Assembly: GCF_030518155.1 (NCBI RefSeq)
Contig: NZ_JAULRU010000569.1
Coordinates: forward strand, 186,001 to 250,000
Length of the DNA stretch: 64,000 nucleotides
Direction of reading: 5' to 3'
DNA from: Gilvimarinus gilvus
GTDB lineage: Bacteria; Pseudomonadota; Gammaproteobacteria; Pseudomonadales; Cellvibrionaceae
Shown here: in pieces, positions 37,070-46,186 of the stretch
Position numbering within the stretch: the first letter of the stretch is position 1
Layout: each line of letters begins with the position of its first letter
Translations under genes and position numbers: made by a program
Notes under the pieces: model-generated
The model's input: the letters and a program-made list of their open reading frames with translations, nothing else
Told to the model about the DNA's origin: nothing
Databases searched by the model: none

Positions 37070-38284
37070 TTGAAACAATATATTTTATTTTTACGCAACA
37101 ACTGGCCGCTTCTGGCTTTCGGTTTCACCAGCATTTTCTGGGGAAATTTTGGCCAATCATTTTTTGTCAGTTGGTACGGAGCCAGCATACAGGAGTCGCT
37201 GGGCTTAAGCGCCGCCGCATACGGCAGCCTTTACTCGGGCGGCACACTCGGCAGCGCCCTTACCATAATCGCGATAGGCGGCTTAATCGATAAATGGCCA
37301 CTACAGCGCTTCACGGCCATTGTTGCCTGCGGCCTAATGCTCGCCTGTGTATTGATGATGGTGAGCGCCCATGCATTGACGTTACTAATCGCTTTCTATT
37401 TGCTGCGTCTTTGCGGTCAGGGGTTATTGCCTCATACCGCACAAACCACAATGGCTCGTTATTTCGACGCTGATAGAGGCAAGGCATTAAGCCTGTCATC
37501 CAGCGGAGTGCCAGTGGGCGAGGTTGTGCTACCGCTAGTGGCCGTCGCTTTGATTGCGGGAATTGGCTGGCGTGGCAGCTGGCTCGTGTTTGCCGCCAGT
37601 GTGCCGCTGCTATACCTACCGCTTAGCCTCTGGCTGTTGCGCCGTTCACCTCAAATTCAACAACCCAACACCCCTGCCAGTCGTGCCGGTACCGAAAAAG
37701 CCCAGGGCCGGCGCGAAATGCTTGGTGATTATCGGTTTTGGCTTGCCCTTCCCGCCGTGCTAACTCCGCCCTTTTTAGTCACGGGAGTATTCATTCAACA
37801 AGGCTTTATTTTGAATCAAAAAGGTTGGGACCCACTTTGGCTGGCCAGCTGTTTTATTGTCTATGGCATCGCCCATTGGCTGGCTGCGCTCCTGGCAGGG
37901 GTATTGATCGACCTGTTTAGCGCCCGCAAGTTGTTACCTTTTATGCTTACCCCACTCGTACTCGCCCTGCTGTCCTTGGTTTATCTCGACGGCAACTGGG
38001 TTGCGCCACTCTTTATGTGCTTGCTCGGCACCACCATTGGCATCGCAGGCCCGCTGACAGGCGCGCTATGGGCAGAGGTGTATGGCACAGAAAAACTTGG
38101 CTCTATCCGTTCCTTGATGACCGCATTTATGGTTCTTTCTACCGCGGTTTCACCGATATTGTTTGGCGCCTTGATTGATCGAGGGGCCAGCTTGCAGAGC
38201 CTATTCGGCACATCGGCTCTATGTGCCGTGCTTGCCAGCGTTGTCGTCATTTTTTCTTACCCGCGGCAAACGTTACCGGGCTAG
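37070..38284 (+). CDS. MFS transporter
   Basis: Twelve-helix major facilitator permease of 404 residues. The conserved loop signature after helix 2 appears as GGLIDKWPLQRF, with GVPVGEVVLP in the middle and a repeated LIDLFSARKLLPF in the second half. The only start after an upstream in-frame stop (37055-37057) is TTG at 37070, and no strong ribosome site precedes it. A TATAAT is seen at 37010-37015 but its -35 is weak. The transported compound cannot be told; oxalate/formate- or monocarboxylate-type relatives are possible. Confidence 0.82.
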   Translation: MKQYILFLRNNWPLLAFGFTSIFWGNFGQSFFVSWYGASIQESLGLSAAAYGSLYSGGTLGSALTIIAIGGLIDKWPLQRFTAIVACGLMLACVLMMVSAHALTLLIAFYLLRLCGQGLLPHTAQTTMARYFDADRGKALSLSSSGVPVGEVVLPLVAVALIAGIGWRGSWLVFAASVPLLYLPLSLWLLRRSPQIQQPNTPASRAGTEKAQGRREMLGDYRFWLALPAVLTPPFLVTGVFIQQGFILNQKGWDPLWLASCFIVYGIAHWLAALLAGVLIDLFSARKLLPFMLTPLVLALLSLVYLDGNWVAPLFMCLLGTTIGIAGPLTGALWAEVYGTEKLGSIRSLMTAFMVLSTAVSPILFGALIDRGASLQSLFGTSALCAVLASVVVIFSYPRQTLPG

Positions 38285-38341
38285 CGTCAACCATCGGAAT
38301 CAGCTTAAACTGAACCTAACGTAACCTATAGGGATTAACCT

Positions 38342-39058
38342 GTGCGTTTCACATCTCCATTGTGGATTGTTTTTCTACTGGGTCATTGGCTTGCCAGCGG
38401 GTTTGCCAGCTGGAACCTATTGGCCAGCGCTGACTTTGGCTACGCAAGTGCCTATCAAGTTCTCGACATTGACGAGCACATTGCCACCTACGGCCCACAA
38501 AACCGCTACCGGGACAATTTCGCTCTCACCGATAAAGACCAGCACCTGGAACTGTTTCACCAAATAAACATTGCGGTTCATCAACGGCCTGAGACGCTAG
38601 GTAATATTAAATATTACCCGTCGCAGGGAGCAAGTCAGACATTGTTAACCGAGCCCGAGGCTCTGCACTTAACCGATGTCGCCCTCCTGATCGATAAAGT
38701 CTATTGGCTCGGCTGGCTTGCCATCATTGCTTTCGCAATCAGTGCAACTGTGCTCTGGCAGCTCAACGCGCCATTGCCACGACCGCGCCGGGTGATTGGC
38801 AGTGTCCTCGGTGCTATTTTTGCTACGCTGGCACTCGTGTTAGTGGTTGGCCCCAAGAAAGTATTTTACTACCTACATACTTGGGTCTTTCCGCCCGAGC
38901 ACCCTTGGTTTTTTTATTATCAGGATTCTCTAATGACGACCTTGATGAAAGCGCCGGATCTATTTGGTTTTATCGCCACGTTGTTACTCGGACTTTGGTT
39001 GATTATCTGGGCGTCATCACTCTACCTAATCATCCGACTCTGGCCCAGTACCCGATAA
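38342..39058 (+). CDS. DUF1461 family membrane protein
   Basis: Integral membrane protein of 238 residues with four predicted helices (about 6-22, 118-138, 150-168, 208-230) and an extracytoplasmic loop containing HLTDVALLID. The pattern fits the DUF1461 (TIGR01906) family of unknown function. The start is GTG at 38342 with AGGGA eight bases upstream. It is followed after 10 bases by the dienelactone hydrolase gene, so the two are probably co-transcribed. Confidence 0.72.
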   Translation: MRFTSPLWIVFLLGHWLASGFASWNLLASADFGYASAYQVLDIDEHIATYGPQNRYRDNFALTDKDQHLELFHQINIAVHQRPETLGNIKYYPSQGASQTLLTEPEALHLTDVALLIDKVYWLGWLAIIAFAISATVLWQLNAPLPRPRRVIGSVLGAIFATLALVLVVGPKKVFYYLHTWVFPPEHPWFFYYQDSLMTTLMKAPDLFGFIATLLLGLWLIIWASSLYLIIRLWPSTR

Positions 39059-39068
39059 AGAGGTCACC

Positions 39069-39806
39069 ATGATCATTAAAAACGAAATCGTTGATTTACC
39101 CACCGCCACAGGTACCATGCGAACTTACGTCTACCGCCCGGTGGAAGATGGGCAATACGCCACGGTTATTTTTTACTCAGAAATATTTCAACAAACAGCC
39201 CCGATAGCCCGCTCTGCGGCTATTATCGCCGGGCATGGTTTTGTTGTGCTAGTGCCTGAAGTCTTCCACGAACTGAACCCTGTCGGCACCGTATTAGCGT
39301 ATGACGAAAAGGGGAAAGACAAAGGTAACCACGATAAATTTACCAAGCCCCTGGCCAGTCACGACAGTGATACCGAAGCGATGATTGACTTCGCCGACCA
39401 AGCCAGTTTCTGCAACGGTAAGATTGGCAGTATGGGGGTATGTATTGGCGGTCATCTGGCATTTAGAGCGGCGCTCAATCAACGCATTGGGGCGGCCGCC
39501 TGCTTATACGCCACAGACTTACACTCCAATACGCTGCCGGCCGATGATGCCGACCAAAGCCTGGCCAGAGCTGGCGATATCAACGGAGAATTATTAATGG
39601 TTTGGGGACGACAAGATCCGCATGTTCCCGACGCCAATCGGGCCGACATCAACCAGGCTCTGCGAGATTCAGGCTGTCTATTTAGTTGGCACGAAGTGAA
39701 TGGCCAGCATGCTTTTATGCGCGACGAGGGAGTGCGCTACGATCCAGAGCTCGCACTAAACTGCTATCGCTTATCGGTAGATTTGTTCCGCAGGGCATTG
39801 GCGTAA
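39069..39806 (+). CDS. Dienelactone hydrolase family protein
   Basis: Cytoplasmic alpha/beta hydrolase of 245 residues in the dienelactone hydrolase (carboxymethylenebutenolidase) family. The nucleophile is a cysteine in GVCIGGHLAF; the Asp is in WGRQDPHVPD and the His in NGQHAFMRDEG. True ClcD enzymes act in chloroaromatic degradation, but many genomic relatives have other lactone or ester substrates, and no aromatic pathway genes are nearby. AGAGG lies shortly before the ATG. Confidence 0.87.
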   Translation: MIIKNEIVDLPTATGTMRTYVYRPVEDGQYATVIFYSEIFQQTAPIARSAAIIAGHGFVVLVPEVFHELNPVGTVLAYDEKGKDKGNHDKFTKPLASHDSDTEAMIDFADQASFCNGKIGSMGVCIGGHLAFRAALNQRIGAAACLYATDLHSNTLPADDADQSLARAGDINGELLMVWGRQDPHVPDANRADINQALRDSGCLFSWHEVNGQHAFMRDEGVRYDPELALNCYRLSVDLFRRALA

Positions 39807-39867
39807 AGTTGACCAGGAGCCATTTGGAGGACGAACATGTCCGATGGCCCTTAGTAAGTGCAACGGG

Positions 39868-40341
39868 TTAACTCTCGGATTTCAACAGGCGGAGCTTGTC
39901 GCGCACATTCATCAGTATTTGGCCATAGTGGTTAGTACCACGCTTATCGCGGCCGCAGCCCCAGAAGTAATCAAATTGACTGTCCTCAACGAGCATCTGT
40001 TCTTGCGTGGCTAATAGTAAGCTGGCAATTTCCGGGTGGGTTCGCATTTTTATATAAACCGCTCGCGTCATCACGGTCAATTCGACTTGCTTCCAATCTG
40101 GTCGTTTTTTCTTAAACCAGCCCCCACCTACTTTACGAGCCTGTCGTGCAGTCTTTGCAGCTTTCACAGCGTCTTTATCGGACGCATTGTCGAACTTCAT
40201 CGCCTGATAATAATGCTCAACGGTGGGCCAGTATTCGCCATCGAGCTCAAAACCATGCTCGGACACACGGCTCCATCCGTTCGCGACATCATCCATTGAA
40301 AAATAATGGGCATCTTCTTTGGCGCTGATGAATAAACTCAT
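39868..40341 (-). CDS. NADAR family N-glycosidase (YbiA-like)
   Basis: Protein of 157 residues with the NADAR fold. Visible family traits are FELDGEYWPTVEHYYQAMKF near the N-terminus and the C-terminal DYFWGCGRDKRGTNHYGQILM block. YbiA-type members hydrolyse N-glycosidic bonds in damaged riboflavin precursors; other NADAR proteins remove ADP-ribose from guanine in DNA. Which activity applies here is not clear, as no DarT-like toxin is adjacent. Transcribed alone on minus. Confidence 0.87.
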   Translation of the reverse strand: MSLFISAKEDAHYFSMDDVANGWSRVSEHGFELDGEYWPTVEHYYQAMKFDNASDKDAVKAAKTARQARKVGGGWFKKKRPDWKQVELTVMTRAVYIKMRTHPEIASLLLATQEQMLVEDSQFDYFWGCGRDKRGTNHYGQILMNVRDKLRLLKSES

Positions 40342-40396
40342 ACTAGGCTTACACTCTCATTAAATTACAAACTACCCGCTTTGCGAGCGGAACTGC

Positions 40397-42556
40397 TTAC
40401 GGCGCTGTCAATCTAAAAGCGATATAAGCATCGAAAGAAGGGGTACCCATTTTGCCACCACCAGTGGCCAGAACGACATATTGCTCACCGCCAATGCGAT
40501 AAGTAGCAGGGGTGGCATAACCGCCCGCCGGCAGTTTAGTTTGCCATAATAGTTGCCCTGTGTGGCGATTGAAGGCGCGCAACATTTCATCCCGGGTTGC
40601 AGCAATAAAGACTAAATCGCCTGCTGTTACTAACGGACCGCCATAGTTTTCCGCACCTGAGCCCAACGGTGCATCGGGCATTTGTCCCAGCGGCACTTGC
40701 CAAAGGTACTCACCCGAGTTTAAGTCAATCGCACTCAAGGTTCCCCAGGGGGGTGTGGTCGCAGGATTGCCCCGGGCATCCACCAGCCGGTGATAGCCAT
40801 TAAATTTGTAGGGTACCTGCTTGCCGTGAGATGCCGTCGATTCCTTCTGTTCGACACTATTGGGCTGCCAATTCATGGGCTCATTTTGCCACAAATAGGT
40901 CAGCAACTGCTGCAGCTGTTGGTCATTTAGCATGGTATTCGCGGGCATAAACCCGCGCCCCGCGCGTACCAAACTAGCCACATCTTGCGCAGCATAGCGT
41001 TCGTGCAATCCACCCAGCGCAGGGGAGCGCTCATCACCTTGCCTATCCTTACCATGACAAGCCGAACAGTGAGCGCGATAGACATCCTGACCGCCTTGCA
41101 CCTCGGTATCCAGCATAGAGAGAGACGCCACCCAGGGCATTTCATTGGCGTTTACGTAGATAACTCCGTCCGGGCTTGTGGCAGCCCCACCCCACTCTGC
41201 GCCACCATCGAATCCCGGAAACATAACAACACCCTTTTCATCGAAAGGAATAAATGGTTTGCCCATAGTCAATTTTGATACCTGTTCACGAATAGAGTTG
41301 CCGTCGGAATCACGCACGTCCCGAATATCTTTCATGCTCAGTGTCTGCCGGGTAAAGGGGGCGGGTTTTAGCGGTACAGGTTGAGTGAGCCAGGCTTTTT
41401 CACCGGCCAGGTCCGACTTTGGAACAAGCCTTTCTTCGATGGGAAACAGGGACTCCCCGGTCAACCGATCAAATACAAATAACCAACCAGATTTTGTCAC
41501 CTGAGCGACGGCATCAATGGTTTTGCCGTGATGCTCCACTTGCAGTAAATTTGGCGGTGCCGGTAGATCCTTGTCCCAAATATCGTGATGTACCGTTTGA
41601 AAGTGCCACAACCGCTCACCGGTTGCAGCATTAAGCGCTAGCAGAGAATTAGCAAATAGGTTTTTACCGACTCGATCACCGCCCCAGAAATCGAACGCCG
41701 CGGAGCCTGTGGGAATAAAAACCATACCTCGCTCTTCATCTAAGCTCATACCCGCCCAACTGTTGGCGCCGCCGGCATACTGATAAGCCTGCTTAGGCCA
41801 GGTGTCATAGCCGAACTCGCCAGGCTGGGGAATGGTGTGGAAAATCCAGGCTAGTTCCCCGGTACGAACGTTGTACGCTCGTATGTGGCCTGGGGCTGCG
41901 CCCGCGCCTTCACCCACACGGGTACCTTGTATAAGAAGGTCTTTGTAGACAACTCCGGGGGTGGTCGCGCCGACAAACACTGAGCTGGCATCGCGACCGA
42001 GACCTTTGCGCAAGTCGACACTACCCTGTTCGCCGAAGCTCTTAACTAAGCCACCATCGGTGGCGTTTATCGCATGCAACTTGGAGCCAATAACCACAAA
42101 TAAACGCTGGTCATCACCATCGCGCCAATAAGCTAAACCGCGCGCATTCCCCAGCGATCTTGCGGCACTTTCATCATCCACCAAGGTGCCGTGTTGGGCC
42201 GGATCGAACTGCCAGAGTTTACGGCCCGATGTGGCATCGAGCGCGAAAACATTAATGCGCGGCGTCAGGCCGTAGAGTACACCGTCAATCACCAACGGAT
42301 TGGTTTGAATCTGCGCTTGGGTTTCGCTCCACAGACCACCTGTACGATATATCCAGGCCACCTCCAACCGATTCACATTATTCGTATTGATTTGATCGAG
42401 TGCGGAATATTGGCTGCTGGACTTATCGCCTAAATATACGGGCCAGTCCACATCAGGCAGTGATGCAGCAGCCCGGGAATGAGTAGGCGCAGCAATGATC
42501 GCGACCCATAGGCTGAGTATTGCCAAGCACTCGCCACAACTGACTCTTTTTTCCAT
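40397..42556 (-). CDS. PQQ-dependent dehydrogenase with internal cytochrome c domain
   Basis: Periplasmic quinoprotein dehydrogenase of 719 residues. A signal peptide (about residues 8-30, ending near SRAAASLP) is followed by a beta-propeller with PQQ repeats (WPVYLGDKSSSQYSALDQI, LWQFDP, GERLWHFQT). A single c-type heme motif CSACHGKD is inserted near residue 510, between propeller blades, and the C-terminal blades resume (LWQTKLPAGGYATPATY). The family oxidises alcohols or sugars and passes electrons to the heme. The ATG at 42554-42556 is preferred over one 14 codons upstream. No PQQ biosynthesis genes are in the window. Substrate unknown. Confidence 0.88.
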   Translation of the reverse strand: MEKRVSCGECLAILSLWVAIIAAPTHSRAAASLPDVDWPVYLGDKSSSQYSALDQINTNNVNRLEVAWIYRTGGLWSETQAQIQTNPLVIDGVLYGLTPRINVFALDATSGRKLWQFDPAQHGTLVDDESAARSLGNARGLAYWRDGDDQRLFVVIGSKLHAINATDGGLVKSFGEQGSVDLRKGLGRDASSVFVGATTPGVVYKDLLIQGTRVGEGAGAAPGHIRAYNVRTGELAWIFHTIPQPGEFGYDTWPKQAYQYAGGANSWAGMSLDEERGMVFIPTGSAAFDFWGGDRVGKNLFANSLLALNAATGERLWHFQTVHHDIWDKDLPAPPNLLQVEHHGKTIDAVAQVTKSGWLFVFDRLTGESLFPIEERLVPKSDLAGEKAWLTQPVPLKPAPFTRQTLSMKDIRDVRDSDGNSIREQVSKLTMGKPFIPFDEKGVVMFPGFDGGAEWGGAATSPDGVIYVNANEMPWVASLSMLDTEVQGGQDVYRAHCSACHGKDRQGDERSPALGGLHERYAAQDVASLVRAGRGFMPANTMLNDQQLQQLLTYLWQNEPMNWQPNSVEQKESTASHGKQVPYKFNGYHRLVDARGNPATTPPWGTLSAIDLNSGEYLWQVPLGQMPDAPLGSGAENYGGPLVTAGDLVFIAATRDEMLRAFNRHTGQLLWQTKLPAGGYATPATYRIGGEQYVVLATGGGKMGTPSFDAYIAFRLTAP

Positions 42557-42685
42557 AGTAAGTATCACTCCCGTTATTTTTATGGCTCTCGTTTTCAAAG
42601 TGTGACATCACCCAAGTGAACTGTGCTGTGAGTGTTGTTCTCACCTACCAGATGGTTTTTACCAAGTGCGTTAATCACACAGCTA

Positions 42686-44305
42686 TCAAGAACTACACGA
42701 CAACATGGAGCATCCGGGTTTTACTCTGGCCCATTCAGGCCTTTTTGCCGCATAACAGTCAAACTCAGGCTGATCGTCATAGGGGTTTCTCAGACAATTC
42801 AGTAAACGATTCACTTCGCTATAGTCACCCTGCTCCGCCTGCTCAATCGCCACTTGCGCCAGATAATTGCGCAGCACGTATTTTGGGTTTACCGAGTCCA
42901 TACGCGCCTTGCGATCCCTTTCGGATTCCCCGGCCAAGCTCAATGACTCCTGAGTACGCCGCAAATAGCGGGTAATCCACTCACAAGTTTGCTGGCGCAC
43001 CGCGCTGGGAACATCAACGTAATAGGCATCATGCAGCGGGGATAGGCTGGCCCAGTCGACACCGGTTGCGAGCAACGGCACGTCAATTTGAGACAATCTG
43101 CGAAAAAAGAGGGTCATGTCCGTTTCAGTTTGCTGGAGTAAGGTCAATAAGTCTTCGATTAAATGGCCATCTTCATCGCGGTATTGGGCCAAACCCAGCT
43201 TGGCGGCCATATCTGCGCTACGGGTATCGGCAAATACCTCGCTATAACGTTCGAGGGCATCCTCCAGCGGCTTTGCTTCGCCTACCAAGGGGTAGATTGC
43301 ATTTGCCAGCCTGACTAGATTCCACAGGCCTATGTTTGGCTGCGCGCCATAGCAATAGCGGCGGCCCTCGGCATCTGTGGTGTTTGGGGTCCAGTTTGGA
43401 TCGTACCCTTCGAGCCAGCCGTAAGGCCCGTAATCAATGGTATCCCCAATGATGGATAGGTTATCGGTATTCATGACACCGTGAACAAAGCCTACCCGCA
43501 TCCAGTCGGCCATCAAGCGTGCGGTACGCTCAACAATCTCAGTAAACCACCGAACATACGTATCACAACCTATTTCACCGTCCATTAGCTGTGGATAGTG
43601 CTCGGTAATGGTGTAATCCGCCAATTGCTTAAGCAGAGCCTGCTCGCCGCGATGGGCAAAGATTTCAAACGACCCAAAACGTACAAACGACTTCGCCACA
43701 CGGCACACGACGGCCCCGGGTTCCCGCTGTGGGTGCCCGTCATAGAACATATCACGAGTCACCGACTCGCCGGTGAGCACCAAACTGAGGGCCCTTGTGG
43801 TGGACACGCCCAAATGATGCATGGCTTCGCTGCATAAAAACTCGCGCACCGAGGAGCGCAGCACCGCCAATCCGTCCGCATGGCGCGAATACGGGGTTCG
43901 TCCCGCGCCTTTAAGCTGTAACGACCAGAGCGTATCCGCGGCGCTCACTTCGCCTAGATTAATTGCGCGCCCATCCCCCAGCTGTCCCGCCCAGTGACCG
44001 AACTGGTGACCGCCATAGCACATGGCGTAGGGTTGCATATCCGGCAGTAGCGTTCGGCCAGAAAATACATGACTGAACGCCTCTGATTCGCACTGTTGTG
44101 CAGGCAGGCCCAGCAGTTGGGCAACCTCGGCAGCGTAAACCACAAGCTTGGGAGCCTTAGCCGGTCGTGGTATTGCATCGCTATAACAGGCCCCCAGCAC
44201 CTCGCGGGAGCTGTGATCACCGCTGTGATCGCCCGGTAGGGTGTCGGCAAAGCGATTTTGTATGGGCAGGCTTTTCGCCAACTGGGCAAGTTCTCGATCT
44301 AGCAT
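42686..44305 (-). CDS. selO: Protein adenylyltransferase SelO (YdiU)
   Basis: Pseudokinase-fold enzyme that AMPylates proteins during oxidative stress. Family blocks are intact: GGHQFGHWAGQLGDGRA, LQLKGAGRTPYSRHADG, VREFLCSEAMHHLGVSTTRAL, and GFVHGVMNTDNLSIIGDTIDYGPYG. The protein ends in SCSS, so a cysteine occupies the position of selenocysteine in animal SelO. From the ATG at 44303-44305 it is 539 residues, longer than most bacterial SelO (near 490); ACGGGG precedes it. An in-frame TTG 25 codons upstream (44380) is unlikely. Divergent from the Anbu gene. Confidence 0.92.
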   Translation of the reverse strand: MLDRELAQLAKSLPIQNRFADTLPGDHSGDHSSREVLGACYSDAIPRPAKAPKLVVYAAEVAQLLGLPAQQCESEAFSHVFSGRTLLPDMQPYAMCYGGHQFGHWAGQLGDGRAINLGEVSAADTLWSLQLKGAGRTPYSRHADGLAVLRSSVREFLCSEAMHHLGVSTTRALSLVLTGESVTRDMFYDGHPQREPGAVVCRVAKSFVRFGSFEIFAHRGEQALLKQLADYTITEHYPQLMDGEIGCDTYVRWFTEIVERTARLMADWMRVGFVHGVMNTDNLSIIGDTIDYGPYGWLEGYDPNWTPNTTDAEGRRYCYGAQPNIGLWNLVRLANAIYPLVGEAKPLEDALERYSEVFADTRSADMAAKLGLAQYRDEDGHLIEDLLTLLQQTETDMTLFFRRLSQIDVPLLATGVDWASLSPLHDAYYVDVPSAVRQQTCEWITRYLRRTQESLSLAGESERDRKARMDSVNPKYVLRNYLAQVAIEQAEQGDYSEVNRLLNCLRNPYDDQPEFDCYAAKRPEWARVKPGCSMLSCSS

Positions 44306-44451
44306 ATGGCCCCGTGGTAGTTGCATGTGCGGGCATTGTAGCACCTTGCCGGGATTGGCTTTGGCATGAAAATCTTCCAAAACGGTGCTTGACGGCGCCC
44401 GGTTTCAAACTTAACCTAACCGGCCTTTTTACTGTTTCGGCTGACCAATTT

Positions 44452-45207
44452 ATGACATATTGCGTTGCTATTACCATGGACGCTGGCCTGATATTCTGTT
44501 CTGACTCCCGCACCAACGCTGGAGTTGATCAAGTCAGCACATACAGCAAAATGTTCCATTACAAGGTATCCGGTGAGCGTGAATTCGTCGTGTTATCAGC
44601 GGGCAACCTGGCCACCACTCAGGCTGTCGTGTCGCAAATTAAACGAGACATCCGCGATGATGCCTCTACCAGCCTCAAAAACTTGCCTGATATTAGCGAA
44701 GCCGCGAGCTATCTCGGCGAGATTAGCCGACAAGAGCAAGAAAAACATTCCGGTGGTGGCGGTCCCAATGCCGGCGCGAGCTTCGAAGCAAGTTTTATTC
44801 TGGGCGGCCAGGTCGAGGGAGACAAGCCCCGATTGGCCATGGTCTACCCCCAAGGCAACCATATCACCACATCAAAAGACACCCCATATCTGCAAATTGG
44901 CGAAAGCAAATACGGCAAACCGATTCTTGATCGCATTCTGAGCCGTACCACCTCACTGGAGGACGCGTCACGTTGCGCCCTGGTTTCGATGGACTCCACC
45001 ATGCGCAGTAACTTAACAGTCGGCCCACCGATAGAGCTGGCGGTATACGCTACCGACAGCTTTAATTTGACCCGATTCCGCTTTGACGATGACGATGAAT
45101 ATTTGCGCGAACTGAAAAAAGCGTGGGATCAGTATCTTATTGAAGCCTTTGACCGGTTGCCACCATTGCAGTGGTCTGATGCTCAATCACCCGATGAATC
45201 AGCTTGA
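44452..45207 (+). CDS. anbu: Proteasome-type protease Anbu
   Basis: Bacterial proteasome-related peptidase (Anbu) of 251 residues, an NTN hydrolase that forms helical or ring assemblies. It begins MTYCVAI, so removal of Met exposes Thr2 as the expected catalytic nucleophile; SDSRTNAG, SAGNLATTQAV and ASFEASFILGGQ match the family. I start at 44452; a longer frame upstream overlaps selO. Anbu genes occur with ATP-grasp amidoligase genes, as here. The last 71 bases overlap the convergent metallopeptidase gene. Confidence 0.88.
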   Translation: MTYCVAITMDAGLIFCSDSRTNAGVDQVSTYSKMFHYKVSGEREFVVLSAGNLATTQAVVSQIKRDIRDDASTSLKNLPDISEAASYLGEISRQEQEKHSGGGGPNAGASFEASFILGGQVEGDKPRLAMVYPQGNHITTSKDTPYLQIGESKYGKPILDRILSRTTSLEDASRCALVSMDSTMRSNLTVGPPIELAVYATDSFNLTRFRFDDDDEYLRELKKAWDQYLIEAFDRLPPLQWSDAQSPDESA

Positions 45208-46186
45208 GCTTCTCGGTAATCTTTGGCGTGATAACAAACGGGTAGGCGTCGGGTAACCCCATACTTCTATTCAGCGCATTGAGCTTTACCGACAAAGCCA
45301 GCCACTGCTCGATCGCTTCGCCAGCATCGACCCGGCCATTCTTTTGCAGCGGTTCTACCAGCTTGAAGTGAATGGCGGTGTCCAGCGTATCAAGAATGTG
45401 TAGATAGTGCGCCCAAGTTTCTGCCCAATCCTCAAGCGGGTGCGATTGTGCGTATGAACTGATATACGCCGACTGCCAATTTTCCATCTGGGGTTGCTGA
45501 TAGTGCGCCTTCAGCGCTTGCTGATAATCCAGTTGAGGGTTACCAAACAACGCTTCGAACGGAGCACGCCAAGATGTTCTGGCCACCAACATTTCATAGT
45601 AGTAATGACCTATCTCGTGACGAAAATGGCCCAAAATTGTACGGTAATGCTCCCCTAGCTCCTCTTTCACTCGCTCCCGGTAGGCGTCGTCAGCTTCCGC
45701 TAGATTGATGGTAATCAATCCGCTGCTGTGTCCGGTAGCAACGAAACTCTCTGCATAATTAGGATTAGTGCGGGCATCCTCTAAAAACGCAAACGCCAAA
45801 CGCACCGGAGCGTGCTTGTCGCTTTGAATCGGCAAACCCAAACTAAGCAATGAGTAGATTAAGTGCCTTTTGGCCGCCTCCAACTTGCTCCAGCGATTGA
45901 TATTTTCCGCCGACACCAGGTCGGGAACGGTTTTGTTGAGTCGACATGATAAACAGTAGCGATTTTTTGAGCCCTTTTTAACCAACCAGTTACACGCGTT
46001 AAAGTCGTAATAGTTTTGACAATAATTAAAGTCTTCGCCGCTGTCGCTGCGTAACCAACCATCCGTTTTCGGGAAAGCTCGCATAATCAACAGATTGGGA
46101 TCGAAGCCAAGTCGGCGCTCACAACTTAAACACCGATTGTTAAAAAAGAATATGCGATTGCCACACTCGCATTGAAAGTCTTTCAC
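45137..46186 (-). CDS. Zinc-ribbon zincin-like metallopeptidase
   Basis: Predicted zinc metallopeptidase of 349 residues. An N-terminal zinc ribbon (FQCECGNR and RCLSCERR) is followed by a second cysteine cluster (NACNWLV, YCLSCRLN) and, near residue 165, the HEXXH active site FRHEIGHYYYE. The family (DUF2248-like, putative zinc-binding peptidase) is known from neighbourhoods of ATP-grasp amidoligases. I use the GTG at 46184-46186, which overlaps the alpha-E stop by four bases (GTGA). The 3' end overlaps the Anbu gene by 71 bases on the opposite strand. Confidence 0.83.
   Translation of the reverse strand: MKDFQCECGNRIFFFNNRCLSCERRLGFDPNLLIMRAFPKTDGWLRSDSGEDFNYCQNYYDFNACNWLVKKGSKNRYCLSCRLNKTVPDLVSAENINRWSKLEAAKRHLIYSLLSLGLPIQSDKHAPVRLAFAFLEDARTNPNYAESFVATGHSSGLITINLAEADDAYRERVKEELGEHYRTILGHFRHEIGHYYYEMLVARTSWRAPFEALFGNPQLDYQQALKAHYQQPQMENWQSAYISSYAQSHPLEDWAETWAHYLHILDTLDTAIHFKLVEPLQKNGRVDAGEAIEQWLALSVKLNALNRSMGLPDAYPFVITPKITEKLKLIHRVIEHQTTAMVATGQRLQ

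Noticed and set aside
39837-39854. Micro-frame ATG-TCC-GAT-GGC-CCT-TAG with a strong GGAGG at six bases
   Set aside because: Only five codons (MSDGP), between convergent genes and without a downstream gene to control; probably chance or a remnant.
42686-44380. SelO starting at 44380
   Set aside because: The first codon would be TTG without a ribosome site and the extra residues do not resemble the family.
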